Below, piece by piece: positions 1 through 7,832 of a stretch of 64,000 bases of DNA. Positions within the stretch are counted from its first letter, which is position 1, and each line of letters starts with the position of its first letter. The notes under the pieces are model-generated. The model was given only the letters and a program-made list of their open reading frames with translations, did not search any database and had not been told where the DNA came from. The translations under genes were made by a program, and so were the position numbers. Source of the DNA: Methanoregula sp. (GTDB taxonomy: Archaea; Halobacteriota; Methanomicrobia; Methanomicrobiales; Methanospirillaceae); NCBI RefSeq assembly GCF_023227875.1, contig NZ_JALOCH010000001.1, positions 310,001 through 374,000 of the forward strand, given 5' to 3'.

Positions 1-24
1 CGTGCCAGTATCCGCCGGAAAAGT

Positions 25-939
25 ATGGATGACTATTACGAAGGTCTCGCATTCGGACGGGATGGGCGGCATGAGGATGCATTAACCTCTTTTTCCCGGG
101 CACTGGCATCCGATCCCACCTTCGCCCTTACATGGGTAGGCCGGGGGTTTGCGCTTGGCAAACTGGGACGGTATGAAGAGGAGATCGAGTGTTGTGACAA
201 GGCAATCCTTCTTGACCCCCGGTGTGTTGATGCGTGGGTCAACAAGGGATTTGCCTGTGGCATGCTCAACCGTTTCGATGACAAGATCATGTGCTGTGAA
301 CAGGCATTGCAGATCGATCCGGGGAACGCAACGGCCTGGAACAACAAGGGCGTTGCCCAGGGGATGCTCAAAAAGTTCGAAGCGGAGATCCGCTGCTGCG
401 ACCGTGCCCTTGAGATCCGGCCGCGGTACCTTTCAGCATGGGTCAACAAGGGATTTGCCTGCGGGAAACTGAAACGCTTTGAGGACGAGGTCGCCTGTTA
501 TGATCGTGCCCTGAAAATATACCCCTATTACCAGTCAGCCCTGCTCAAGAAGGGGATTGCATTGATCCACCTGAAGAACTACAAAGAGGCCATCGAAACA
601 CTGGACCGTTCACTCGCCATTGAGCAGAGGAATGCAAAGGCCCTCTACCGGAAAGGCCTTGCACTCTCCATGCTGGGACGGCACGAAGACGCGATCAGGT
701 GTCTTGAGAATGCGCTGGAGATCGATCCATCCATTGCTGACGCGTGGGTGGTGATGAGCAACTCCTGCTTCATGATAGGGCGGCTGGAAGAATCGGCCCG
801 TGCGTTCGACCGGGCATATTATATCGATGTGAAGGATGTCCGCACGGGCGTTGTCAAGGGCCTGTCGTTACTGAAGAACGGTAAGTTTGACGACGCGATC
901 CGCAGTTTTTCCGATGTGTTCGGCATCCTGCTCAGGTAA
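25..939 (+). CDS. TPR-repeat protein
   Basis: This 304-residue protein is built almost entirely of tetratricopeptide repeats of about 34 residues, each with the usual pattern of W or G near position 4, A near 8 and 20, and P near 32 (for example the AWNNKG and AWVNKG starts followed by a Cys-Cys-x-x-A-L helix and a DP/RP end). I count roughly eight repeats. There is no signal peptide or membrane segment, so it is probably a cytoplasmic scaffold. The repeats carry an unusual Cys-Cys pair in several helices. The start at the ATG of MDDYYEGL is the first in frame inside the window; the upstream context is cut off. Such TPR proteins are common in Methanomicrobiales and their partners are generally unknown. 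Confidence 0.85.
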   Translation: MDDYYEGLAFGRDGRHEDALTSFSRALASDPTFALTWVGRGFALGKLGRYEEEIECCDKAILLDPRCVDAWVNKGFACGMLNRFDDKIMCCEQALQIDPGNATAWNNKGVAQGMLKKFEAEIRCCDRALEIRPRYLSAWVNKGFACGKLKRFEDEVACYDRALKIYPYYQSALLKKGIALIHLKNYKEAIETLDRSLAIEQRNAKALYRKGLALSMLGRHEDAIRCLENALEIDPSIADAWVVMSNSCFMIGRLEESARAFDRAYYIDVKDVRTGVVKGLSLLKNGKFDDAIRSFSDVFGILLR

Positions 940-1003
940 TTTCCGGGCACATCCGGGATCATGATACTCCGCCTTTTTATGCCTGTTTCACGTACAGAAA
1001 AGT

Positions 1004-2338
1004 ATGGATGTCGAGGAGTATGCCCGCAGGGGACTCGCAGAAGGTACTGAAGAAAAAACCCTGCAGGAAACGCTGGCCGATCACGTTGTCCGTTTGAAAA
1101 ATGCCAGCCCCTCCTATGCATCGGCGTTCGCTCGCGCCGTTATTGAAGAAGTGAAGAATACCCGGGGGTTGTCCGGCGACTTTTTTACGTTTGAACCGGC
1201 CGGCGTCCGTATGGGCGAGTTTGGTGTGGGCTCCCGGGGAAAAGGGGATTTTTTTGCCCACCGCCAGATCTCCCGCATCATCGGGAAGACGTCTGCCTCC
1301 GTTGGTGTTGACGAGATGGACGATGCCGGTGCGGTCTGTGCCGGGGGAAAATATATTATCTGCACGGTCGACGGGATGCACTCGCGCCTTTCCGATTACC
1401 CGTATCTTGCCGGCTTTCACGTGACCCGGGCAACGCTCCGTGACACGTACGTGATGGGGGCAAAGCCGATCATGCTCTTCTCGGATATCCATGTTGCCGA
1501 TGACGGGGATGTGGCAAAGATCTTCGATTATACTGCCGGTATCACGACCGTTGGCGAGGCAATGGACGTACCGCTTGTCACCGGGTCGACCCTGCGCATC
1601 GGCGGCGACATGGTCCTTGGCAGCCGGCTCACCGGGTGTGTCGGTGCCGTGGGTGTGGCCGAACACCTCACCGCCCGGAAGTCCACGCAGCCCGGGGATG
1701 TCCTCTTAATGACGGAAGGTGCCGGGGGCGGGACGATTGCGACAGCCGCGATTTATTCAGGATTTCCGGAAGTGGTCGAAGAGACCATCAACCTGAATTT
1801 CCTCATGGCCTGCGAGGCCCTGATGAAGAGCAGCGTCTTTACGCAGGTCCACGCGATGACGGATGTGACGAACGGGGGGCTCCGCGGCGATGCGTTCGAG
1901 ATGGCCGAGACCGCCGGCTGCCGGATCGTCATTGACGAATCCGATATCGGCAGCCTGGTCCAGCCCCAGGTGAAGGAGATGCTCGAAGCGCTGAAGATCG
2001 ATTACCTTGGCGTCTCGCTCGATTCCCTGCTCGTGGTTGCACCGGCCGGAGCCGCCGATGAGATCTGCCGCGTGATCCGGTCGGCCGGTGTTACGATGAA
2101 GCAGGTCGGGCACGTGGAAGAGGGGAAGCCGGAGGCAGTGCTCCGTGCCGGAGGTAAAGACCATGACTTCTCGCCCCGGTTCCGGGAATCCGCGTACACT
2201 CCGGTGAAGAAGGTGGCGGATACGGAGACGCGTGACTTTGAGGAGATGAAAGCGGGAGTTGTGCGTGCCTCTGAAGCGGCGATACAGAAAAAGCAGCGAG
2301 TGCTGAGCCGGCTGAGGGCCGGGAAAGGCGGGTTTTAA
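1004..2338 (+). CDS. AIR synthase-related protein (HypE/PurM fold, COG1973 type)
   Basis: A 444-residue protein with the PurM/HypE two-domain fold. The conserved VDGMHSR and GAKPIMLFSDIHVADDGD region in the first half and the SGFPEVVEE...ALMKSSVFTQVHAMTDVTNGG region in the second match AIR synthase-like ATP-binding proteins. Archaeal methanogens carry such a paralogue besides true HypE and PurM; the substrate is not established. The N-terminal ~90 residues are an archaeal extension. It begins 65 bp after the TPR gene on the same strand, so the two may be co-transcribed. The assignment to the superfamily is firm; a role in hydrogenase maturation is only a family-based guess. Confidence 0.8.
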   Translation: MDVEEYARRGLAEGTEEKTLQETLADHVVRLKNASPSYASAFARAVIEEVKNTRGLSGDFFTFEPAGVRMGEFGVGSRGKGDFFAHRQISRIIGKTSASVGVDEMDDAGAVCAGGKYIICTVDGMHSRLSDYPYLAGFHVTRATLRDTYVMGAKPIMLFSDIHVADDGDVAKIFDYTAGITTVGEAMDVPLVTGSTLRIGGDMVLGSRLTGCVGAVGVAEHLTARKSTQPGDVLLMTEGAGGGTIATAAIYSGFPEVVEETINLNFLMACEALMKSSVFTQVHAMTDVTNGGLRGDAFEMAETAGCRIVIDESDIGSLVQPQVKEMLEALKIDYLGVSLDSLLVVAPAGAADEICRVIRSAGVTMKQVGHVEEGKPEAVLRAGGKDHDFSPRFRESAYTPVKKVADTETRDFEEMKAGVVRASEAAIQKKQRVLSRLRAGKGGF

Positions 2339-2343
2339 AAAAT

Positions 2344-2678
2344 TTCTCTGTAGAAATCCTTCCCACAACTCACTCAGTGGAATTGCGAAGGTAACCCCCT
2401 CTCTCGCTCGAAGAACGCTAAAGCGTTCTTCTCGACCTCCCTTCGGTCGGTCCCCAGAGGGGGAGTCCGAATGGTCCAACAGGACCACGAGGGCGCAGAA
2501 GAACCTGAAGGGTTCTTCGAGGCAACCCAAGGGGGTAAACCCCCTTGACCCCCTTTTCGATCCTTTTTTATGGTGTCCATATACGGCCATGCTCCACGGG
2601 GCGAGGGTCGATTAGACCCCGAGCGCCCGTGGCTCCATCACAATCCAATACTATCCCTCGCAGGTTTTCCATAGAGCC
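2344..2678. mobile_element. MITE-like element, copy 1 (degenerate)
   Basis: This 335-bp non-coding block is homologous, in opposite orientation, to the element at 59062-59502. Shared blocks are the ACTCAGTGGAATT start, the CCCCCTCTCTC tract, the CCAAGGGGG...CCCCCTTGACCCC hairpin, the GGGGCGAGGGTCG and CCCGAGCGCCCGTGGCTCC motif and the TTTTCC.TAGAGCC end. Its terminal repeats are worn (TTCTCTGTAGAAA at the left, ATAGAGCC at the right). It contains no transposase, so it is a deletion derivative or MITE. Two hairpins with GAAGAAC/GTTCTTC arms lie within it. Short reading frames here are spurious. Confidence 0.75.
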
Positions 2679-2751
2679 AAAAGAATTTTTTGTGAACAGA
2701 AATTTTTTTTTGGAAATTTTTTGATAACGTACCTGCTCTTACAATTTTTTT

Positions 2752-3046
2752 CCTAGGGGTAAGGGGTCTCATGAATTATTTTTGGTGAGGGGGGATGGGG
2801 GTCATTGAAAAAAATTGGTGAGGGGGGGGGGGTGTCATGCAAATTTTTTAGTGAGGGGTACACCCCCTCATTGAAAATTTTCCATGAGGGTCTGCCCCTG
2901 TTTTCGAAACGGTTTACGACGGGACGTTGTGTTTTTGCGTGGGGGAATGTCTGAGGGGTCAGGGGGGTCAGCGAAAAATACGGATGAGGGGGGTGGGGGC
3001 TCAGGTAAATATTCTTGTTAGGGGTAGGGGGCTCAGGGGGATCGGA
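2752..3046. repeat. Degenerate G-rich tandem repeat, ~33-34 bp unit
   Basis: At least four contiguous units and, after a ~65-bp interruption, about three more follow the scheme GTGAGGGGG, N, GGGGGTCA, then an A/T-rich half such as TTGAAAAAAATT. Unit starts are near 2752, 2784, 2817, 2850 and again near 2957, 2991 and 3025. Every unit couples a run of G with a short AT tract, giving strong strand asymmetry and G-quadruplex-like potential. No spacer-like unique sequence separates the units, so this is not a CRISPR array. No gene is visible in it. Confidence 0.65.
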
Positions 3047-3187
3047 AACTCCGTCTCACGCCGGTATACGACGGAACCCCGCCCCGGGACCATCTCTTAG
3101 ATAGTGCAGATCCGGCCTCTTCAAAAATACCTGTCACAGGTCAGGTGACCCGTATTAGGGAGCCCTAAAACTGCGATACAAAACGGG

Positions 3188-3645
3188 GGTTCTTTTCATT
3201 TAAGTGAGGGTCGGTCCGACCCGAACTTTTAGGAAAAAACAGGGTTTTTTCCGTGTCGAGCCCACCATAGCCTGTTTGGAAGGAGATCGGCCATCCAATA
3301 GCGCCCATTAGCCCTTTTTTTATTCTTCGACGAAGAAAATCCAATCGGGGCCCGTATAGCCCGAGAAAAGAACCTTATCGCACCGTTTTTTGGGAATAAG
3401 ACACGTTTGAGCAGGATCAGGCTGGTTCCCTGGTATCGCTCACCGTCGAAGATTTTCTGCGGAAAATCTTCTCCTCCTCCAGGTCTTAAGACCTGTCGGA
3501 CATCGGAGAATCAAGTTCTGTTGATGGTATCTTCCCGCAGGTATTCCGGAGGGATGATCTCCGACGTGAAATCTACTCCTCTGTCGGGGATGATCTTACA
3601 GGCCCCCTGTTTGGGAAAAACCCCCTTGGTTCTAGGGAGGGTGTC
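3188..3645 (+). repeat. Dispersed repeat family 2, copy A
   Basis: About 450 bp here match the reverse complement of 37590-38050. Shared landmarks in order are GGGGTTCTTTTCATT, AAGGAGATCGGCC.TCCAAT, TATTAGCCC, GAAAATCCAATC.GGGCCC, ACCGTTTTTTGGGAAT, the CTCCAGGTCT..GACCTGTCG hairpin, GGGATGATCTCCGACGTGAA and CCTGTTT. The two copies diverge mostly in the stems of small hairpins, where both arms change together. No open frame is conserved between the copies, so it looks non-coding. It may be a remnant of a larger element. Confidence 0.7.
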
Positions 3646-3699
3646 TCAGATGGGGGCGGTTGTTTTTAGTGGGTGGAGTGTGGGGGATAATGGGATGAG

Positions 3700-3930
3700 T
3701 GGATCGGAATATTTTCCGTGACGGGTAATTTTTTGAAGATGTTCCGGGAAAATTTTGTAAAAAAATTATAGGAAAAATCTCTGAAAACATTTTGGAAAAA
3801 ATTTCTAAAATAATTTTTAGAAAGATCTCGGAAAAAAATTTGCATAAAAATTCTGAAAAACATTTAAGAGAAAAATCTCCGGAAAAAAATTTGTAAAAAT
3901 TTTTCAAAGGAAAATTCATTGATCAGTGCT
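3700..3930. other. AT-rich low-complexity tract
   Basis: The segment consists of recurring pieces such as GGAAAAAAATTTG, TAAAAATTTT and AAATCTC with loose 30-bp periodicity. It has no convincing coding potential; the apparent reading frames are repetitive Phe/Leu/Ile strings. Similar AT-rich stretches recur at 36780-36990 and 38290-38345, next to the other dispersed repeats. Confidence 0.5.
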
Positions 3931-3963
3931 GGCTGTATTTGGTTTTGAAAATTGTGATGCACG

Positions 3964-4070
3964 ACGCCGCCCCCGACGGGGCGCCCCCGCGGCGGATCAG
4001 TGACTAACATCAAATCGAAAAAAACTTCCTTGCCCCGCCGTGCCTCGGAGAGGCCCTGAGGCGGGGAGCC
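3964..4070 (+). repeat. GC-rich dispersed repeat family 3, copy 1
   Basis: It starts with ACGCCGCC...GGGGCGCCCCCGCGGCGGATCA and ends with CCCCGCCGTG-CCTCGGAGAGGCCCTGAGGCGGGGAGC. Both ends can fold into strong hairpins. The same layout recurs at 7585-7747, and the right half alone at 22267-22304. This copy lacks the 53-bp insertion found in the 7.6-kb copy, so it serves as an empty-site reference. Confidence 0.7.
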
Positions 4071-4143
4071 CTCACATTTTTTTGTAGTTTTGATTTGAAC
4101 TGGATCTGTTGCTCCCATTTTCCACAGGGCAAAAAATCTCCGG

Positions 4144-4875
4144 TTATTCCCGGGGCTTCTTAGCACTCACAAAAATATTATACGCCAGCTGCGGCACCCG
4201 CTTCTCGACAAACGGTTCGATCTTACTGGCGAGGTTGTACAGCGGGTCGATCATGTCGATGTGGGCAAACGAGCACCACTTGACCGCAATGTCCGAGAAC
4301 CCGGCCTGGTTGAACAGATCGTTCATCTCTTCTTCATTGTAATAATGCTCGCCGAAATCCTTCATGACCACGTGCCGGACATTCATCTTCTCGCTGATCT
4401 GGTACAGTGCCGGGATGCCCCGGGTCAGGAGTTTCTTCCCAAGCGTGCAGATCGCAATCGCTCCACCGGGCCTGAGCACGCGATACGACTCCGACAACAT
4501 CGTCTCCGGGTCCCTGACATAACTGAACACCAGCAGGCTCGAGACGGCATCGAACGAATTGTCGCGGAACGGTAACGTCTCACCATTCCCCTCGGCAAAC
4601 TCACACCCGGCACAACGGTGGCGCGCCCGTGCGGTCATCTTCCGGCTGATATCGAGGCCGACCGCGGTCCCCCCATGGCGGAGATACTTCTCGACAAAAA
4701 GTCCCGTTCCGCACCCGATATCGAGCAGGTCGCCCTTTTCCGGCAGGGCCCTGATAAGATAATTGCTGATATGGGTGTGGTAGTTCCTGCCGCGGGGATG
4801 ATCGTAATGGTGGTCGTAGGTATCCGCGACGCTGTTATAATGGTCGCGGATCTTCTCCTGTTTGATGGAACTCAC
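4144..4875 (-). CDS. Class I SAM-dependent methyltransferase
   Basis: A 243-residue protein with a UbiE/Methyltransf_11-like Rossmann fold. The SAM-binding motif I is LLDIGCGTGLFVEKYL, motif II VGLDIS, and motif IV/post-I lies in LPFRDNSFDAVSSLLVFSYV, followed by LRPGGAIAI. I choose the GTG at 4875 because it overlaps the stop of the upstream RFC-like gene (GTGA) and has an AGGAG box about 8 bases before it; the longer frame upstream is only the shadow of the RFC-like gene. It is the last gene of the CoA/RFC operon. The methyl acceptor cannot be told from sequence; similarity to ubiquinone/menaquinone methylases is at fold level only. Confidence 0.85.
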   Translation of the reverse strand: MSSIKQEKIRDHYNSVADTYDHHYDHPRGRNYHTHISNYLIRALPEKGDLLDIGCGTGLFVEKYLRHGGTAVGLDISRKMTARARHRCAGCEFAEGNGETLPFRDNSFDAVSSLLVFSYVRDPETMLSESYRVLRPGGAIAICTLGKKLLTRGIPALYQISEKMNVRHVVMKDFGEHYYNEEEMNDLFNQAGFSDIAVKWCSFAHIDMIDPLYNLASKIEPFVEKRVPQLAYNIFVSAKKPRE

Positions 4876-5867
4876 GAAAATGTCTCCTGTATTCCTGCGG
4901 TCAGTGCCCCGATCTGGATGTATTCGTTGTTTGCATGCCGCATCCGGTATTCTGCATCGGCGAGGGCGATGGCGAGGGCCGGGTGGTTGTACTCGCGTTT
5001 CAGTACTTTTCTGATCTCGGAGAGGACCTCGCTGCCGGAAAGGCCGGAATCGATCATCAGCGATTCGAGGCGACGGGTTGCGACCCGGACATCCCCTTCC
5101 TTGAGCGCGGCAATAGCCGATGTGGCAATGTTCCCGGTCTCTGACTGTGAAATGGAAAACAGGTCCTGGCATTTCCCGGTTTCGAACGCAACCTGCGTCA
5201 GCAGGATCGCACGCCGCATATCCCCGGCGGCGGCCTGCACGATCAGGTCAAGATCGTCATCGGAACACGATGTGTTCTCCGGGTTCTCCCGGTCCTTGAT
5301 CATCCGGAGATGCCCAAGCACGACCTCCTGATCGACCGGCGCAAAGAACAACGGCAGGCAGCGCGACGTGATTGCCGGGATGATCGCGCTCTGGTTTGTT
5401 GTCGTGAAGATGAACCGGCAGGTGCTGCTGGTCCGCTCCATGATCCGGCGCAGTGCCTGCTGGGCATCGCGGGTCAGCGTATGCGCATCCTCGAACACCA
5501 GGAGCTTGAACTCTGCATCGAGCGGGCGCAGCGAGGCATACCACTTGATGATGTACTTGAAATTCGTGATCAGGGACTGGCTCTTCTGGTACAGGTGGGT
5601 GTACCGCTCGTCCTGTTCGAGCAGGGCTTTTCCCTGGAGGAAGATGTCCGCGGTCTGGAACACCGTGGTGTTCAGTTCCCGGTTCTCCCCGTACATGTCC
5701 CTGGCAAAGCATTCGATCGCAACGCTCTTTCCGGTACCGTGCGGTCCGGAGAGGATCAGGTGGGGTACGTTTTTGGAACCGGCAAAAGAGGTGAGGTGGC
5801 GCATGACTGCGTCCTGTCCCAGGATCTCCTGCGATGAAGACGGCCGGTATTTTTCAGTCCAGAGCAT
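4872..5867 (-). CDS. Replication factor C small-subunit paralogue (AAA+ clamp-loader type)
   Basis: A 331-residue AAA+ clamp-loader protein. It opens with WTEKYRPSS, has Walker A GPHGTGKS near residue 42, the arginine-finger motif TSRC, and a C-terminal RFC collar. Unlike canonical RfcS at 14558-15526, its Walker B reads LLVFEDAH rather than LFLDEAD, so the ATPase site is atypical. Methanogens such as Methanosarcina are known to carry a second small subunit besides RfcS and RfcL, and this fits that class. It overlaps the phosphopantothenate synthetase gene upstream by 14 bp and the methyltransferase downstream by 4 bp. It probably occupies a regulatory, less active position in the clamp-loader ring; that is inference. 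Confidence 0.85.
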   Translation of the reverse strand: MLWTEKYRPSSSQEILGQDAVMRHLTSFAGSKNVPHLILSGPHGTGKSVAIECFARDMYGENRELNTTVFQTADIFLQGKALLEQDERYTHLYQKSQSLITNFKYIIKWYASLRPLDAEFKLLVFEDAHTLTRDAQQALRRIMERTSSTCRFIFTTTNQSAIIPAITSRCLPLFFAPVDQEVVLGHLRMIKDRENPENTSCSDDDLDLIVQAAAGDMRRAILLTQVAFETGKCQDLFSISQSETGNIATSAIAALKEGDVRVATRRLESLMIDSGLSGSEVLSEIRKVLKREYNHPALAIALADAEYRMRHANNEYIQIGALTAGIQETFS

Positions 5868-6585
5868 GCGATAACCTCATTGTCATCTCACGTATTGCCT
5901 CTGACAAAAGATAATGATTGTCGGTTGCGGAAAGGAGCCGCTCGCGGTCAGCGGCTGACAGCTCCCGGCACGCCCGGGTGATCTCCGGAAGGGCCCGGGT
6001 CAGTTCATCGACAATGGTGAGGGTGGCCCGTTGTGCCGTGCGGGACAGCGGGTTGAGGTCGACTGCGATCACCTTCTTCCCCATGGCGACCAGCGCCTCG
6101 CAGCGGTCCCCGTCTTCCAGCGGTACGATGATGACATCGGCAGAGAACATCCCCTCCCTCCGGCACCATGCCCGGTCGTGGGAGAGGGGGAGCAACCGTT
6201 CGGCCTCACCGGAGAAGACCTCTGCCCCGGCCTCCCGCAGGAGGTTCTCGATCCGGGCAACGCGATCCTCGGTCCGGTGGAAGAGGTTGACTTCCACGAG
6301 CGCCCCGGATGCTGCCTGCAGCCCGGCAATCTCATGTGCTGCAAGCGCTGCCGTATTACCGTTGACCGAGATTACCGGGCGTCTGGCCGTCATCAGCATT
6401 GCCGCCGCGGTCTGTTCTGCAAGGAGTGCGCTCGCGGTTGTCCGTTCTCCGATTAAATAATCAAATGCCTCGCCCCGCCCGTGGGCAGTAAGGCCTTCCA
6501 TTGCCACGATCCCCGACCTGGCACATTCCGCAAGGCGCTCGCGGGTGACGAGCGAGCGGTACCGGGGGTGATCGGGCGGTATCAT
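5854..6585 (-). CDS. 4-phosphopantoate--beta-alanine ligase (archaeal phosphopantothenate synthetase)
   Basis: A 243-residue protein of the archaeal COG1701 family, which joins 4-phosphopantoate to beta-alanine using ATP in CoA synthesis. Recognisable stretches are IPPDHPRYRSLVTRERL at the N-terminus, the VNGNTAAL segment, EVNLFHRTEDRV, and DLNPLSRTAQ. I place the start at the ATG at 6585, which overlaps the pantoate kinase stop (ATGA); the 15 residues before it are read-through of that gene. The pairing with pantoate kinase is the known archaeal replacement for bacterial PanC/PanK. It is translationally coupled to its neighbours on both sides. Confidence 0.92.
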   Translation of the reverse strand: MIPPDHPRYRSLVTRERLAECARSGIVAMEGLTAHGRGEAFDYLIGERTTASALLAEQTAAAMLMTARRPVISVNGNTAALAAHEIAGLQAASGALVEVNLFHRTEDRVARIENLLREAGAEVFSGEAERLLPLSHDRAWCRREGMFSADVIIVPLEDGDRCEALVAMGKKVIAVDLNPLSRTAQRATLTIVDELTRALPEITRACRELSAADRERLLSATDNHYLLSEAIREMTMRLSHALD

Positions 6586-7448
6586 GGTCTTTCTCCGGTG
6601 ATGCGGACCCCGGACCGGGCCATGGCGCATTCGTACACTTCGCCGAACTGCCCGAGAAGATCCCGGGCATCCCGGCCGTACGCGAATACACCATTTCCGA
6701 GCATGGTCATGCTTGCGGGGATCCCGTGGGATCCGCAGTGCTGGATGACCTCCCGGACTTCGCGGGTAACGAGCCCGCTGGCAACAGCAAACTCCTGCGA
6801 GATCCGGAAGAGATCGTCTACGTTATCTGGGGACCTGCGGGGGAATGCGGAGGCGACCCGTTCCATCTGCTGCTGCGAGCCTAAAACCGACGGGGTGTGG
6901 ATCGGACCGAAACTGACGGCATAGAGGGGTTCAGTCAGATCATACCGCCGCTGGATCGTGGCATCGATACCCGGCCCTTTCCGCACAACCCACCCGCCAC
7001 CCTGGCATGCGGCAACATCCCCAAGCCCGGTATGGTACATGACCTCGGCTTCATGGGCGAGAAGGGCGATATCGTGCCCGGCCTGGTTAAGACCGTACAA
7101 CCTGTTAAGGGCAGTCAGCGTGGCAAGCAGGGCTGCTGCCGAAAGGCCGAACCCGGCCCCGATCGGGAGGCGGCATTCCGTGACAACCGATGCGGTGACG
7201 CCGAGCCGGTCCATGACCGATGACAGCAGGGGAGATTCACTGGCATACTCAGTCCTCTTACCGTTTGCATCCACGCGGTCCACGTGGATGGATGTGCTCC
7301 CGGCTTTTACTACCGTGGCAGTGACACCCTTGTCGATGATGATCCCCGCCCCAATGCTCCCGGTATCCGCTCGTGTCGTACCATTGACGCGTTTGAAATA
7401 GCCGGATATATGGCCGGGGCAAAAGGCAGTAACCATTCCAGGTCTCAT
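6582..7448 (-). CDS. Pantoate kinase (GHMP family)
   Basis: A 288-residue GHMP kinase. The glycine/serine-rich ATP-binding loop is PIGAGFGLSAAALLATL, around residues 94-110, and the N-terminus FCPGHISGYF is typical of archaeal pantoate kinase rather than mevalonate or homoserine kinase. It phosphorylates pantoate, and its product is used by the ligase encoded immediately downstream (4-bp overlap). It is the first gene of the operon 7448 to 4144. An ATG four codons further in is an alternative start. The upstream intergenic tract carries dispersed repeat family 3. Confidence 0.92.
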   Translation of the reverse strand: MRPGMVTAFCPGHISGYFKRVNGTTRADTGSIGAGIIIDKGVTATVVKAGSTSIHVDRVDANGKRTEYASESPLLSSVMDRLGVTASVVTECRLPIGAGFGLSAAALLATLTALNRLYGLNQAGHDIALLAHEAEVMYHTGLGDVAACQGGGWVVRKGPGIDATIQRRYDLTEPLYAVSFGPIHTPSVLGSQQQMERVASAFPRRSPDNVDDLFRISQEFAVASGLVTREVREVIQHCGSHGIPASMTMLGNGVFAYGRDARDLLGQFGEVYECAMARSGVRITGERP

Positions 7449-7584
7449 GGATGTCCCATCGTGTACTATCAGTTGGTGTTTTTGGACTTTAAGGGATTGT
7501 AGAGATAATAGATCAGAGAAAATGAGCAGGGATGATCAGATTATAATGATGGGGGTTGAGACCCCCATACCCCCATTTAGATTA

Positions 7585-7747
7585 ACGCCGCCGCCCCGAA
7601 GGGCGCCCCGCGGCGGATCAATTACCGTAAATAATGATAGGAGATGAAACCGTCATGCCCTGCCGTGATTCGAAGTTCTTACGAACTTTTCGATCTCGTG
7701 GTTCTATGGAACCACTCAATCCTCGGAGAGGCCCTGAGGCGGGGAGC
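7585..7747 (+). repeat. GC-rich dispersed repeat family 3, copy 2, with 53-bp hairpin insertion
   Basis: It has the same left block (ACGCCGCC..GGGCGCCCCGCGGCGGATCA) and right block (CCTCGGAGAGGCCCTGAGGCGGGGAGC) as 3964-4070. Between GCCGTG and CCTCGGAG it carries 53 extra bases (7668-7720) that form two hairpins with arms GAAGTTC/GAAC and GTGGTTC/GAACCAC. The empty site at about 4042 shows these hairpins arrived as a unit. The rest of the 7449-7832 intergenic stretch shows no gene. Confidence 0.7.
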
Positions 7748-7832
7748 TCTCGTATTAAATTAACATATTTTGGTTTTCCGGGTTCCAGTACGAACCCACA
7801 ATATTATGAGATTAAAAAATAACCGTAATCCC

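Noticed and set aside
2752..3046. Possible CRISPR array
   Set aside because: The units are contiguous and degenerate, with no unique spacers and no cas genes nearby.
3407..3919. Frames in the 3.4-3.9 kb region
   Set aside because: They lie in dispersed repeat family 2 and AT-rich low-complexity DNA; the frame is not kept in the second repeat copy.
4876..5172. N-terminal 99-residue extension of the methyltransferase
   Set aside because: It is read out of frame from the overlapping RFC-like gene and looks like shadow sequence; the GTG at 4875 has a good ribosome site.
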